Below, in pieces: positions 35,402 through 46,273 of a stretch of 64,000 nucleotides of DNA. The DNA lies in the NCBI GenBank assembly GCA_025677835.1, contig JAIXMR010000102.1, positions 36,268-100,267 on the forward strand. The letters run 5' to 3'. Origin of the DNA: Sporodiniella umbellata (Eukaryota; Mucoromycota; Mucoromycetes; Mucorales; Rhizopodaceae). How positions within the stretch are numbered: position 1 is the stretch's first letter; every line of letters starts with the position of its first letter. The translations under genes and the position numbers were made by a program. Under the pieces are notes generated by a model, which was not told the DNA's origin, made no database searches, and worked only from the letters and a program-made list of their open reading frames with translations.

Positions 35402-37626
35402 TTACCTTTTGGTTTTTTTGTTTCTCGATGAAGAAGCATTCACATAATCAAGCGATATTGAAAGCGAGCGCTTATCACTTTCCAAAATAGTTTTTAGCTC
35501 AACTCTGTTGAGACACTCATCCACATGCATGTTAAACTGTATATTGTTTAGTTTAAATTGGCAGCTGCAAATTGGGCAGATAAGGATTTCATACGACTCA
35601 TTGTCCCTTGGGGCAGCTTCCTCCAGCTTTTCTGGAAGTGGCGCTTTTGTAAAATACTATTAACAATTAGTTCTTTTTTTTTTTTCAAGGCAGGTTATTT
35701 AGATACTTTTAAAACGCTCTCATCATTGCTTCCTCTTGCCTTTAGATTGGACAGCCGGACACCCATCAGCCTCAAATCCATAGGCATTTCTTTGGATAGT
35801 AGCTGCTTACAATTGGCATGGTTAGTTTTGTCGTGTAAGTTCTGCTTCGTATGAATTCCTTCTTACTTGCTTTGCCACAGTTTCAATGTGTTTTGCTGAC
35901 CAGATATAATTTGGCATTGTCTTGGACCTTATTCGTACTTCAAAGGATGTGAATTTAATTTTAATGCTAACATTCCGTCCCTATACTTGTCAGGTAATGC
36001 TGCTTCTCCCCATCATTTATACCATTATACAGGCTTTTTCGGCGTCCGCCTCAAGGGCCTTACATAGCTCATGAAGCTTTTCATACAATCGATCAGGATT
36101 GGACATTGAGGAAAAAGTTCTGTTGAAATATTAGTCAACACCTCCTTTCTTTCTATGCGTACCTCTCAACGCCTATGCTCTTTCTTTCAGTTTCTGTATC
36201 AAAAATGGTTGTACCTAAACCTAAATGACATTTCAATAGAAACTGAAAGCTGATAGGACTTAAGAGTTTATATAACAAAGCTCGTTTGGGGTATATATCG
36301 CCACACGTATTGACACCTAAACATTCTAGCACTCTCTCGGTAACTCTGCCTACGCCAGGGAGCTGTCTGACTTGAAGATCCTTCACAAAGTTCATAATGC
36401 TGTTTTTATCAATTGGTAAATAATACTGCCCATTTGGTTTATCTATATCGCTGCAAATTTTAGCAAGCATTTTGTTACAAGCAATTCCTTTTTTAAAAAA
36501 GAAAAACACATTAGTAGCGTCATCCTCATTGTCTTTTTTTTTTTTTGGATATGGCTTTCTCAAACCTGCGCTAGCGGTTAGTTGTGTTGAATCAAAAATC
36601 TCTTTTCTGATTCGTTGTACGAGTTCATATGGAGTTAAGTGTGGTTCTTTCTTAAGGCACTTTGATAGACGTTACTGAATGTTTCATTTTTTTGATGTTA
36701 TATCTTACCTCAGTCAGATTCAAGTATGCCTAGTTGTTTTAGTAAGATAGCAGTCAGTGTTAGTTGGTGGTCTTCTCCTTTGTATAGATATAAACCTCAT
36801 CCAGACTCATTGGCATAAAATTAGGGTCGTATCTAGAAAATACTTCTCGCACCTTATTTGAAGCATTCGTGTATTTTGGAAAGTGAAGAGGAATCATTTT
36901 CAGCTGAGGGCAAAGCTTTAGAGCAATAAAGCCGGGCATCCCACTACGAACACCAAACTTTCTTGCCTCATAGTTGCTTGTACATAGCATAGACATACCA
37001 CCTACTGCCATTGGCTGGCTTCTCAATGTTGGATTCTCTAACTCTTCAACTGATGCATAAAATGCATCCATATCGACATGACAGACACATTGAGATAAAT
37101 CCCTTGTTTGTTCTAAATCGTGAATCATGGTATCCACGATCCTCTTCTCAAAAGACAAATCTTGGTTTTTAATATACTCATATTTAGCTAGAATACGGTT
37201 GATTCGTTTAGTCACCATCTCGTCTTTCTTTCTCTCATTTTCGAAAAATGCCGAGCCCTTTTTTTTTTTATAAAACAAACGGATATATATCTATTATTTT
37301 TTTTCACGCATACATAAATTTTTATACCTTGGACGCTTCATAGATAACCATGTTGATTTTATCTTTATCTGTTTTATTAAGACCTGCCTATATAAAAAAA
37401 ATTGCTTGTTGGCCATGATTCTTCAGAAACAACAGCAAGAGCCACTAACTTTATTGGTTGAAGGTCCTGCTAAACGCTTTTTGATTGAATCTTCATTTTC
37501 TTCTCGAACTAGATCGCCTAAATCTTCTGAATCTTCCTCTTCCGAATCCTGATCAAAAAACAGATCTTCTTCCTCTTCTATAATCTGCGAAGCATATTCT
37601 TCCTCTGTTGCAGGTGCTGCGCACAT
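35402..37626 (-). CDS. DNA polymerase kappa (DinB, Y-family translesion polymerase)
   Basis: Ten exons on the minus strand: 37626-37450, 37387-37328, 37257-36796, 36729-36709, 36659-36566, 36487-36163, 36119-36023, 35980-35867, 35805-35707 and 35656-35402, giving 567 aa. An acidic N-terminus leads into AGLNKTDKDKINMVIYEASK. The catalytic palm has CHVDMDAFYASVEE and, across a splice, SLDE|AYLNLTE. The helix-hairpin-helix region has MLAKICSDIDKPNGQYYLP and LPGVGRVTERVLECLGV. The little-finger domain has SIKIKFTSFEVRIRS. The C-terminus carries a ubiquitin-binding UBZ finger, CPICSCQF...FNMHVDEC, preceded by VLKYF, which may be a PCNA-binding motif. It copies past damaged bases in the nucleus. 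Exon 4 is only 21 nt. A dispersed repeat copy starts about 50 bp upstream of the start codon. Confidence 0.93.
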
Positions 37627-38817
37627 AAAAAACGAAAAAAGAAGCAGAAGGAGCGGATCTTTAAAACAAACTTTTTAGTATGGAACACGTCTCTATCCTA
37701 TTTAATCTAAAAAAACTTCAAAATATATCAGAATCTATTTCTTTCTACACTTCTTATAAAGAATAGTGTTTTATTCTTATATATTATACAATATTTACCT
37801 TGGCCAGCAATACTTATCTTTCAGATGTATTACCTCTTCTATTTTAAACAAATTCTAAAATAGAAAACTATCCTAAACCCCAAATTAAGACTAAACTTTT
37901 ATAGAAATACACGATTTTATTGGTTAGAGACATCTTCCTATTTATATGCGGACAATGCCAAAGTTTTTGTTTCAATACTCGAGAGTAATAAATGTCTTAC
38001 TATGGTATGATGAAAACAGAATAAAAGCATTTTTTTTTTTAATTAAAAGGTAGAGTCTCACTATTTAGCCAGAATCTGTAACTGGAAAGTCAAAACATCA
38101 AAAATTATATTGGTAAGGCTTCTGTCAGTAATAAATCAATTAAACTAACAATGAAGGGACCAGTGATGCTCTAACCTAGGGTTGTCTTTAAACCTTTCTT
38201 TTTGAATGGGCTTAGGTAGTACTTTAGCCTAAAATAGCTTCACCATGGTAAGTACTATAGGCTTGAACAACTTTTAAAGTAACTTTCATCAGAACTAAGC
38301 CCATATCTATATCTGCATTCTATAAAGTGTGTATACTGTTTTCAAACTATCTCGAACTTTTTTGTCATAACAAGAGGTATTTAAGCCCCCTATGAGGTTT
38401 ACTGGCTTTTAGTGTTTGAAGGCACTCTTATTTGTCTCAATGAGGCAGCATCAGTACCATAACGATTACACAAAAAACTGTATATAAAAAAAGACATAGC
38501 TATCAAAATACATGGTATGTGCTTAGAATATAAACAAAGCTTGTCGTCTAGAATTGTATATTCAAACCAAAAACAAGATTTATTAAATGCAAAAAAGAAG
38601 GTGTCTTTTTCATTACTACAGAACATGTTGGATATTATCCAAAGCTCATTTCCATAGACTAGGAAAAAATGAGGAGGAAGCGTAAAAGCAACAAACTTTT
38701 TTTTTTCATTTTTGTGTTTTTATGTTTTTTATTATTATTATTGTTCTTCTGTTCTATTTACAAAAACGTACTTAAATCGCATTTTCTTAATTTTTTCTTC
38801 AATTGTTGGTGTTGCAA
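37627..38817. other. gene-free region with repeat
   Basis: It begins with the polymerase kappa promoter, which is largely occupied by a dispersed repeat copy (37678-37955), and ends at the 3' side of RLP24. A 75-codon frame at 38399-38626 (minus) looks random. No RNA gene was recognised. Confidence 0.55.
37678..37955 (+). repeat. dispersed repeat family, copy C
   Basis: Best-preserved member by eye; compare 31080-31266 (inverted) and 34717-34985. The core TTACCTTGGCCAGCAATACT and the following CAGATGTATTACCTCTTCTA are almost identical between copies. It lies immediately upstream of, and antisense to, the polymerase kappa gene. Confidence 0.75.
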
Positions 38818-39397
38818 TTACTCTTCCATATCCATGCCTCCGATCTTTTCTTTTTCGGATTTAATAGCTTGAAGTCTCTTTTTATGTTCAAGTGGTGCCA
38901 ATTCAATGTTCTGGTTGACAACACGGATATCGTCGGCCTTCTCTTTCTCTTTATTACCGGCCATACGGTTCTTGTAGAATGCCCGTTCGCGCTTGGCGCG
39001 GATTTCTTGAACTCTCTTCATAGCCTTAATAGTGGTGGCCATCAAGTTACGATCATAGCGTACAGGTACATTACGGCGTTTTTCAAATTCAAATGTGGAA
39101 TCCTGTTTTAAAAGTTATTTAGACGACCATTCTTCTGCATTTGTCTAGCACTTACAATGACCATTTCTTTGCCACTGGCTTTTCTGAAAGCCTTTGTCCA
39201 ACGAACCTTACGGGGGTTACGCTTCATCTTGAAGTTTTTGTGGCATTTAGATCGACAGAAGCGGAATGTCTATAAAAAGTGTCAGTTGAATAGAAAAAAA
39301 AGTCAGATTGATCTACCTTACTATCGTTGCGAACAAACATAGTACCATGTCCAGGATAACAAGGCCCTGAACAAAAGTAACAACGAGTAATATGCAT
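38818..39397 (-). CDS. RLP24: Ribosome biogenesis protein Rlp24 (L24e family)
   Basis: Three exons on the minus strand: 39397-39317, 39269-39156 and 39102-38818, giving 159 aa. The N-terminus is the L24e zinc domain: [18 protein letters not shown], then [20 protein letters not shown]. What follows ([28 protein letters not shown], then a helical charged C-terminus) is the extended form typical of Rlp24 rather than ribosomal L24 itself. Rlp24 rides on pre-60S particles from nucleolus to cytoplasm, where the AAA-ATPase Drg1 removes it so that L24 can bind. It shares a 179-bp divergent promoter with NMD3, which acts on the same particle. Confidence 0.93.
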
Positions 39398-39576
39398 GGT
39401 TTTTTTTTTTGTTCTGTTGAAAAAGAGAAAAATTAAAAGGTAGAAAGTAGACAGTAAAGATGATTTATAGGCTAGCTTTTGAAGGTGGCTTAGAGTCCTT
39501 TTTATTAGAAGCTTATTTTTTAAAAAAAAAAAAATTAGATCTTTTTAAATCTACATTATCCAAAAAAAAAGACAGT
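39398..39576. promoter_or_regulatory. bidirectional promoter, RLP24 / NMD3
   Basis: The starts of RLP24 (39397, minus) and NMD3 (39577, plus) are 179 bp apart. The gap contains a T6A13 junction (39516-39534) followed by an AGATC...TTTAAATCT imperfect palindrome (39537-39552). Poly(dA:dT) tracts favour nucleosome-free DNA in fungal promoters in general. Coordinated expression of the two 60S factors is an inference. Confidence 0.65.
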
Positions 39577-41236
39577 ATGGAATATCATCCTGAAGTAACC
39601 GAGCAACTAATGTAAGAGTCTTAAATGTTACATGTCGAAAGCTACAAAACAAAATCATACTAACCTACTTTATTTCTGTCTTTAGTTTGGTAAATTCAAG
39701 AATACATAACTGCAGTAGCTGAGGTTGATCTCTCTAACCGCAATTTTATAGTGTCCTGGTTGTGGAGCGCCCACACCACCTAATGCTGCCAACATGTGCG
39801 TAAACTGTATTCGTAATGAAGTGGACATTACTGAGGGCATTCCTAAAAATGCCACTATTCACTTTTGTCGCAACTGTGAAAGATACCTTCAACCTCCTGG
39901 AATCTGGGTGGCCGCCCAATTAGAATCGCGAGAGCTTCTTACACTCTGTCTCAAAAAACTAAAAGGCCTAAATAAGGTGCGATTGGTGGATGCTGGTTTT
40001 ATTTGGACAGAACCTCACAGCAAGCGTATTAAAGTGAAGTTGACGATTCAAAAAGAAGTATTTGCCAACACCATCTTGCAACAGATTTTTGAAGTCGAAT
40101 TTGTGGTTTCAGGACAACAGTGTGAGGAGTGTACACGATTGGCAGCTCAAAACACATGGAAAGCAGTAGTACAGCTGCGTCAAAAGGTGGAACACAAGCG
40201 TACATTTTTGTTCCTCGAACAATTAATCCTTAAGCACAATGCACACAAAGACACAACTAACATTAAAGAAGCTAAAGATGGTATCGACTTTTATTACGCC
40301 CACCGTAACCAAGCCATTAAGATGGTGGAGTTCTTGAACGCGATAGTACCTATGAAATATAAGACCAGTGAGCAGCTAATCTCTAAAGATATTCACACCA
40401 GTACTACCAATTACAAATTCACCTACTCAACTGAAATTGTGCCTGTTTGTCGAGACGATTTAGTGTGTATACCTAAAAAACTGGCTATCAACTTTGGCAA
40501 TATCAACAGACTTTTGATATGTACAAGGATTAGTAATTCTATTCATTTACTGGACGTCAACACTCTTGCTACTGCTGATGTTAGTACAACTCAATACTAC
40601 CGACAGGCCTTCTATCCTTTGGCCAGCGCGAAGAGCATGATCGAATTCTATGTATTAGATGTTGAGCCTTTAGGCCCCGTGGATGGCAAACGTGTATTAT
40701 GTGATGTTCATGTCGCACGTACCACCGATTTTGGCAGAAACGACGAACAATTCATCACACGATCTCATTTGGGGGCCCTGTTGAACCCTGGAGATACAGT
40801 CATGGGCTATGACTTGACACGATCTAATTACAATAATGCTGAATTCGATCAATTGAACCAGTCTGATCTACCTGATATTGTCTTGGTCCGCAAATCTTAC
40901 CCTCGCAAGAAGAAGTCCAAGCAAAGAAACTGGAAGCTTCAACAAATGGGCAAGGAGGTTGATGATATGCTACCCCGCAAACAGGATCAAGCTCGTATTG
41001 AAAATGATATGGAATTATTTATGCGCGATCTTGAAGAAGATCCCGAGTTTAGATCCAACATCAACATCTTTAAGAATGAGAACCAAGCTGTTGTACAAGA
41101 GGATGTCAATGACATGTCTGACGAAGAAGCGCCCGAAATTTCCTTGGAAGAGATGTTGGACGAAATGGCCATTCATATGGATGGACCTGACGAAAGACAC
41201 GTTGAAGACGAAGATGAGGACATGATGGAGATGTAA
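39577..41236 (+). CDS. NMD3: 60S subunit nuclear export adapter Nmd3
   Basis: Three exons: 39577-39611, a 4-nt microexon 39686-39689 (TTTG), and 39752-41236, giving 507 aa (human NMD3 is 503). The first exons give MEYHPEVTEQLIL, then CPGCGAPTPPNAANMCVNC. Cys pairs CPGC, CVNC, CRNC and CEEC form the zinc-binding N-terminus. LQPPGIWVAAQLESRELLTL and SKDIHTSTTNYKFTYSTEIV are family hallmarks. The acidic C-terminus should hold the Crm1-dependent export signal. Nmd3 binds the 60S joining face in the nucleus, recruits Crm1 and is released in the cytoplasm. The microexon is inferred because no other arrangement joins exon 1 to the CPGC block in frame; both flanking introns have good ends and CTAAC-type branch sites. 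Confidence 0.95.
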
Positions 41237-42416
41237 AAAAAGACATTACAGGCATTATGAAAATAAAGAGTACATAGACCCTATATTTAATGAATGTAAT
41301 AATATATACTTGTACACTCAAGTACGCTTTTGAGCTGATGTTCCTTTCTTTTTCTACCTAGCAAGGCTTAGATAACATCATATGATAAGTCGTCGTTTCA
41401 TATTTAAGCTTTTTCTTTTCATTCTGCGATACATTTGTAGAGCTATGCTATGAAAATGCCTTTTTGATCGGTCTAATGCAGGATGGTCAGCAAATTCAAT
41501 ATGTTACAAGAACTAACAAGAGTACCTTTTTTTGTTCAAATATGATGGGAATTCTTAAACTTTTTTACTTGTACTCTAGGGTGCCACATTTCAAAAATGC
41601 CATAAATAGTTTATTGATTATATGACGATTGGTGTTTGAACACAGTACAGTTTACAACGTTTGTATTTCAGCTAACTTCAGGAAAAAAAACAGTTCTATA
41701 AACATAAAAAATTGGTGTATTTTTAAAATTTAAGAAAATTAAGCACATACATAAATATACATACACGTACTGTATAGCTTTTCTATTTTTATGGCCCACC
41801 TGCTTTAATAAAAATAAAAATTGAAAAAAAAAGAAAAAACCAAAAAACGACAATAATAATAACAATAATAAAACACTAACAAAAAAAGAATACAAAATAC
41901 ACTCAAAGTTTGAAAAAGGAAAAAGAAACAAAGGTACAGACAAGCAAATAGAGAAAGACTTTTTTTTTCTTTACGTGCGGATGTGTAATTATGCTTCCCA
42001 TGATGCAGTGTATTTATAAAGTACATTTTAGGAACTGCGTTTTTATTTTATTTTACAGGGTAGCTACAAACTAAAGAATAGAACCTCAATTAAAATTCAT
42101 TTATATTTATATATGTATATATATATAAATATATAAATAAAAGGTAAGCAATGGTCTTCTAGTTCGATACAACAAGTTTTTAATAAAACACTTGCAATAT
42201 TGATAGCAGCAAAAAGAGAAGAGGTTCAATAATGATTCTGAGCTTGTTATGTTAGAATCACGTTACTGCCTTCTTCTCTATATCTATTGTTGGAATTATG
42301 GGGAAATGTACGTCATACGCGCAACAAATATATGACTATGCTCTGTTTCATCTCTCTTTCTTTCTTTTTTCTACTTTCTTATAATTTTTTTTATTATATT
42401 GTCTAGTACTTTCACT
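41237..42416. other. gene-free region between NMD3 and the bHLH gene
   Basis: It holds the NMD3 3' end, an A-rich stretch with CAATAATAATAACAATAAT-like units (about 41850-41870), an AT microsatellite-like stretch (about 42100-42136) and a TTTCTTTC pyrimidine tract just before the bHLH start. No gene is supported. Confidence 0.5.
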
Positions 42417-43119
42417 ATGTATAACCCATCGCAAGATCCCAATTATTTAGAGAATTATGCAACAAACGACAGAATGTATCCTTCTCCGATCGAGTCTTCA
42501 TCACCCAAAGTGGTCTACTTTAACCATCAAGGCCACAATAGTATGCCTATTTATATGGAAAGGCCTTTCCAAAACCGATTTCAGCAGCAATTCCAACCTC
42601 AACCTTCGCCTAAAACGAGCCATAAAATAACAAACAAAGAAGACGTACCTGAAACAAAAGTGACTGCTTCACCTTCCAGCCCAAACAGTGTACAGGATGA
42701 AATGACACAAAAAACGTAAAAAAAAAAGAGGGGGGAGAAAGAGAGCGAAAAATATAAACATATAAAACAATTTCAATTATAGAGTACAAGCTATGTTTGA
42801 AAAAAAAAGGAAGAGAAGAGAAAGCCATAATGCAGTGGAAAGAAGAAGAAGGGAGAACATTAATGATAGGATAAATGAGCTGGCTACATTATTACCTGAA
42901 GGCCCAGAAGGCGTAAAAACCAACAAGGGAACTATTTTGCGTAAGTCTGTAGAATCTATAAGGCATCTTCATGGTAGATTGAGGCAATACCAAGAAAGAA
43001 TAAGGGATCTTGAGCACACCTTGGAAGCTTACCGTCAACAAATTGCTTCATCTCCTAATATCCTTTTACCTTCAGGCCCTATGAACTATCATCCATCCTC
43101 TATGAATAAGCAGCTGTGA
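42417..43119 (+). CDS. bHLH-leucine zipper transcription factor (MiT/TFE- or SREBP-like)
   Basis: Two exons, 42417-42715 and 42783-43119, giving 211 aa. The first in-frame ATG at 42417 was chosen; the upstream frame opens only on TTG. Exon 1 encodes a low-complexity Pro/Gln/Ser-rich region. Exon 2 carries the b[23 protein letters not shown] with His115, Glu119 and Arg123, the class B pattern that predicts binding to CACGTG-type E-boxes. The loop ([20 protein letters not shown]) and second helix SVESIRHLH run into a short heptad region. The sequence NINDRINEL...[14 protein letters not shown] is strikingly like the MITF/TFE class. Target genes cannot be told from the sequence. Confidence 0.85.
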
Positions 43120-44920
43120 ATCGACTGTAATGAACATACATACACACACACACACACAAATACACACAAACATACACCCATATCTATTTACATATATATT
43201 TCTCTAAACTTTACATCATTGTACTATCTTTTAAAAGGTCTTGCCCCAAAAACATGTAGCTGTTGTTTTTTTTTACTTTATTTTTTTTTTTAGTATTATA
43301 CCGCCTTTATTAATATATATATAAACATAAATATTTCTATCCCCTTTAATAGCTAATTGGCTCACACACGCATCCTTTTTTCATGCCAAAAAAAAAAAAA
43401 AAAAAAAATGCGCTAGGATCTTATCCCGTATTTTGGGATTTATTATTGAAAACATGATACAGACTGTGCTTTGATTGATTTTGTAACACTCATTGGCCAC
43501 TTGAAGTCGGACGTCATAAAGTGTTCAAGCTTGGAAAAGAGAGAAGGGTGATGAGGGTTTTGGATTTTTGAAGGACAAAAATACCAAGGTAGTTATATTA
43601 AGAGTCTGTTAGAATGAAAATAAATTCAAAAAAACACTCTTAAACATATGAAAAAAAAAGCAAAAATAAGAAAAGTAAAGCATTGTGTGTAACGCTTCTT
43701 TATGCAGTTAGACTCGTGTTTTTGCCAGTTGTTTTTGATGCGCATTTTTGGTACTTTTATCAGAGAATTGCTCACATACATCGCAAAATCTTGTGTGTTA
43801 TTCAAAATTTGCCTTTAAAAGCAAACTGTGACATAGTTTTATATTTGTAACAGTTATATATATATATATATATATACATATAGAAGAGTGTTTTGTAAGT
43901 TTGCGATATAGCGAATATATTATAAAACGCTTTATATGGAAAGAGTAGAACTGAGGTTTTTTTTCTGAAATAGTAAACAAATATTCAGCTAATTAAAAGT
44001 GCCTAGCTAAGGTACTGGCCCATTCGTCCGATCCACCCTCTGTACTTAATCCGGGGGCTATCTTTTTATTGGCAAGAATAAAAGCTTAGTCAGCTGGTTG
44101 TTGTCATATTCATTCACTTTAATACAGCAGGCATGATTTACGGTTTTGTTTCTTACTTTTTCTGGTTTTTCACGAAAGATTGCTATAGATTCAGAGTCTG
44201 AAAAAGTCCGTTGGACTACATGGCTTATTTTTTACTTTATCTAAGGATTTTCTAGTGCTTGAATCTTCAAATGTGGAACAATACGTTTTACTATTATATA
44301 CAAATAAATACCTTAAAATAAGGTGGCACGGTTTCTGAAATACAATATAGTAGGCTTAGATATGCAAGTGATCAGGTCTTTGAATGGTTATTAAGGTGTT
44401 AAGGAAGCAATTAAGAAATGCAGTGGTTATATTGTAGTTAAAATGGCGCTTAAATGCTTTAATTCTTTCAAGTTTAGCTGTCTGGACATTATGTATACAT
44501 TGGTTGGTTTCAGAGAAGCATTATGTGAAAAGAAAGTCTTTGTCCCCTTTTATTTGTATTTTTCAAAAAAGAAAAAAGAGTCAACTCAATAGGCGTGGCT
44601 TGCTGGTATATATATATATACAAAAAAAGTTAAGAATACCTTTTGTGCTTTATTTATTTTGTGTTTCATCAATTAAAACTCGTGGGCAATATTCTGTTTT
44701 TGAGAGTGAACTGTGATACATGTTACACTTCATCCTAAAAAGACGTTAGGATCTCGCTCCTTTTACGTTTTGATTTTCAGGTCAACAAAAGGATCAAAAG
44801 AAAAAACCAAGTTGAAAAAAAAAAAAGAAAAATAAAGACTGTCAGAATCGATTTGTACATAGGTTTAAAAAGCATGTGAAGATTTTATTAAATTAACAAA
44901 AAAAAAAAAAGGATTTAGAT
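43120..44920. other. gene-free region with microsatellites
   Basis: It contains a CA-rich microsatellite in the bHLH 3' region (about 43134-43180), a poly(A) run of about 20 nt (43388-43408) and an (AT)n run (about 43855-43876). No gene or RNA was recognised. The right edge is the 3' side of the chitin deacetylase gene. Confidence 0.55.
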
Positions 44921-46177
44921 CTAGAAGAATGTCAAGGCAGCAACAGCAGCAGCAGCACCTAAACCGAGAGCGCTTACAGAGGAAGCAACAGAAGAAGCGC
45001 CAGAATTTACAGCAACATTGGCAGCAACAGGTAAAGCATCAGCTTGAGGAGAAACGGAAGGTTGGCCAACAGCAGGAGCTACAGAGGAAGTAGGTGCAGC
45101 AGACTCGTTCAAGAAGATGGTAGTAGCTCCAGGTTCGTTAGCAGTGACGACGGCAGAGGGTACAGCAGAAGGCAAGGCGGAAACAGTGGGGGTAGTGGAG
45201 TTTTCCTTGTAAAGGGCAACTTGGTTACAGGCACCGACGGGAGTCAATGTGTATGCTTTTTGGAGAATGGGCAAGACACGAATGGCAGCCTTGACAGTCT
45301 TTTCGTAGAGATCGTGTTCAAGAGAGACACCACCTACTTCAGCCTTCTTGGCATTGTGAGCCCATTGGGTAACGTTACCGTCAATCCAGGATTCTTTGAA
45401 GGTCTTGGGGCTAGAAGCAGCAGCCCAATCGTTGGTATCGTGGTTCCAGATAATAGGAACAAAGCCGAGGGCAGCAGCTACGTTACGAACACGGTCGTCG
45501 ATATCACCATAAGGAGGACGGAAGTAACGGGGGGAAACACCAGTGGCTTCTTTAATGGCTAATTCGTTCCACTTGAGTTCAGCTACGATTTGTTCGTTTG
45601 TAAGGGTGGTCATATAGTTGTGGGACCAGGTATGCATAGCCAATTCGTGTCCTGACTTGTAGGCGCGCATGGCGTAGTCAGGGAACTTAACAACTTGTCC
45701 ACCTACCATAAAGAAGGTAGCTTTTACATTGACCTTATCCAAATAGTCGTAGAGTTGAGGACTGAATTCAGAGGGTCCGTCATCGTAAGTAAGAGCCCAT
45801 TGACCCTTAGGGCATTGATAGAGATCGTCTTTACCGAGACAGCCAGTAAAGGTCCAATCACAGTAGGGATCTTCTCCAGCCTTTACAGGTTGAGGTCCTA
45901 TCGATAGGAGATGAGAAATGCAGTCAAAAGAGAACTTTCTTTTTTACTTACCAAGGCCATCTTCGTTCTTGTACACAGGAGCATCAGTGGTGTTGATGCC
46001 CTTGATTAATTCAAGCCATTCAGGCTTGGCAGTAGGAATAATGTCTGCTTCAGGGAACTTTGAGGTAAATTTGAAAGTACTGGTAGTCTTGGTGGTTGCA
46101 GAAGAGGGATGGGCGCCAGGGTGAGCGTTAGCAACAGCCAAAGCTAAAGAGGCAAGGACAAAAAGTTGGTGATACAT
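44921..46177 (-). CDS. GPI-anchored chitin deacetylase
   Basis: Two exons on the minus strand, 46177-45952 and 45897-44921, giving 400 aa. A signal peptide (MYHQLFVLASLALAVANA) starts the protein. The NodB domain has motif 1 TYDDGPS (catalytic and metal Asp, about residues 113-118), motif 2 HTWSH (metal His pair), motif 3 RPPYGD, motif 4 NHDTNDW and motif 5 LEHDLY, all intact. A Ser/Thr/Pro/Ala-rich stalk is followed by a small-residue site and a hydrophobic end (GLGAAAAVAALTFF), as expected for a GPI anchor. The enzyme converts chitin to chitosan at the cell surface, an abundant wall polymer in Mucoromycota. Codon choice is more GC-rich than in neighbours, suggesting high expression. A TATA-like box lies about 90 bp upstream. 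Confidence 0.95.
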
Positions 46178-46265
46178 ATTAGGTTTAGGGAAAGGAAGGG
46201 GGAATAGAAAGATGTTGTTTTGAAAAAAGTAAAAAAAAAAAAGTAAAAGGGTTTGAATTCAAAGT

Positions 46266-46273
46266 CTTTTATA
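46266..46273 (-). promoter_or_regulatory. TATA-like box of the chitin deacetylase gene
   Basis: On the minus strand this reads TATAAAAG, about 90 nt upstream of the start codon at 46177. It is the clearest TATA box in the window and fits a strongly expressed wall-enzyme gene. Confidence 0.6.

Noticed and set aside
38399..38626. 75-codon minus-strand frame upstream of polymerase kappa
   Set aside because: Composition of random AT-rich translation, no introns or homology.
45044..45562. 172-codon plus-strand frame inside chitin deacetylase
   Set aside because: Antisense shadow of a GC-richer coding exon; the minus-strand frame has all five NodB motifs.
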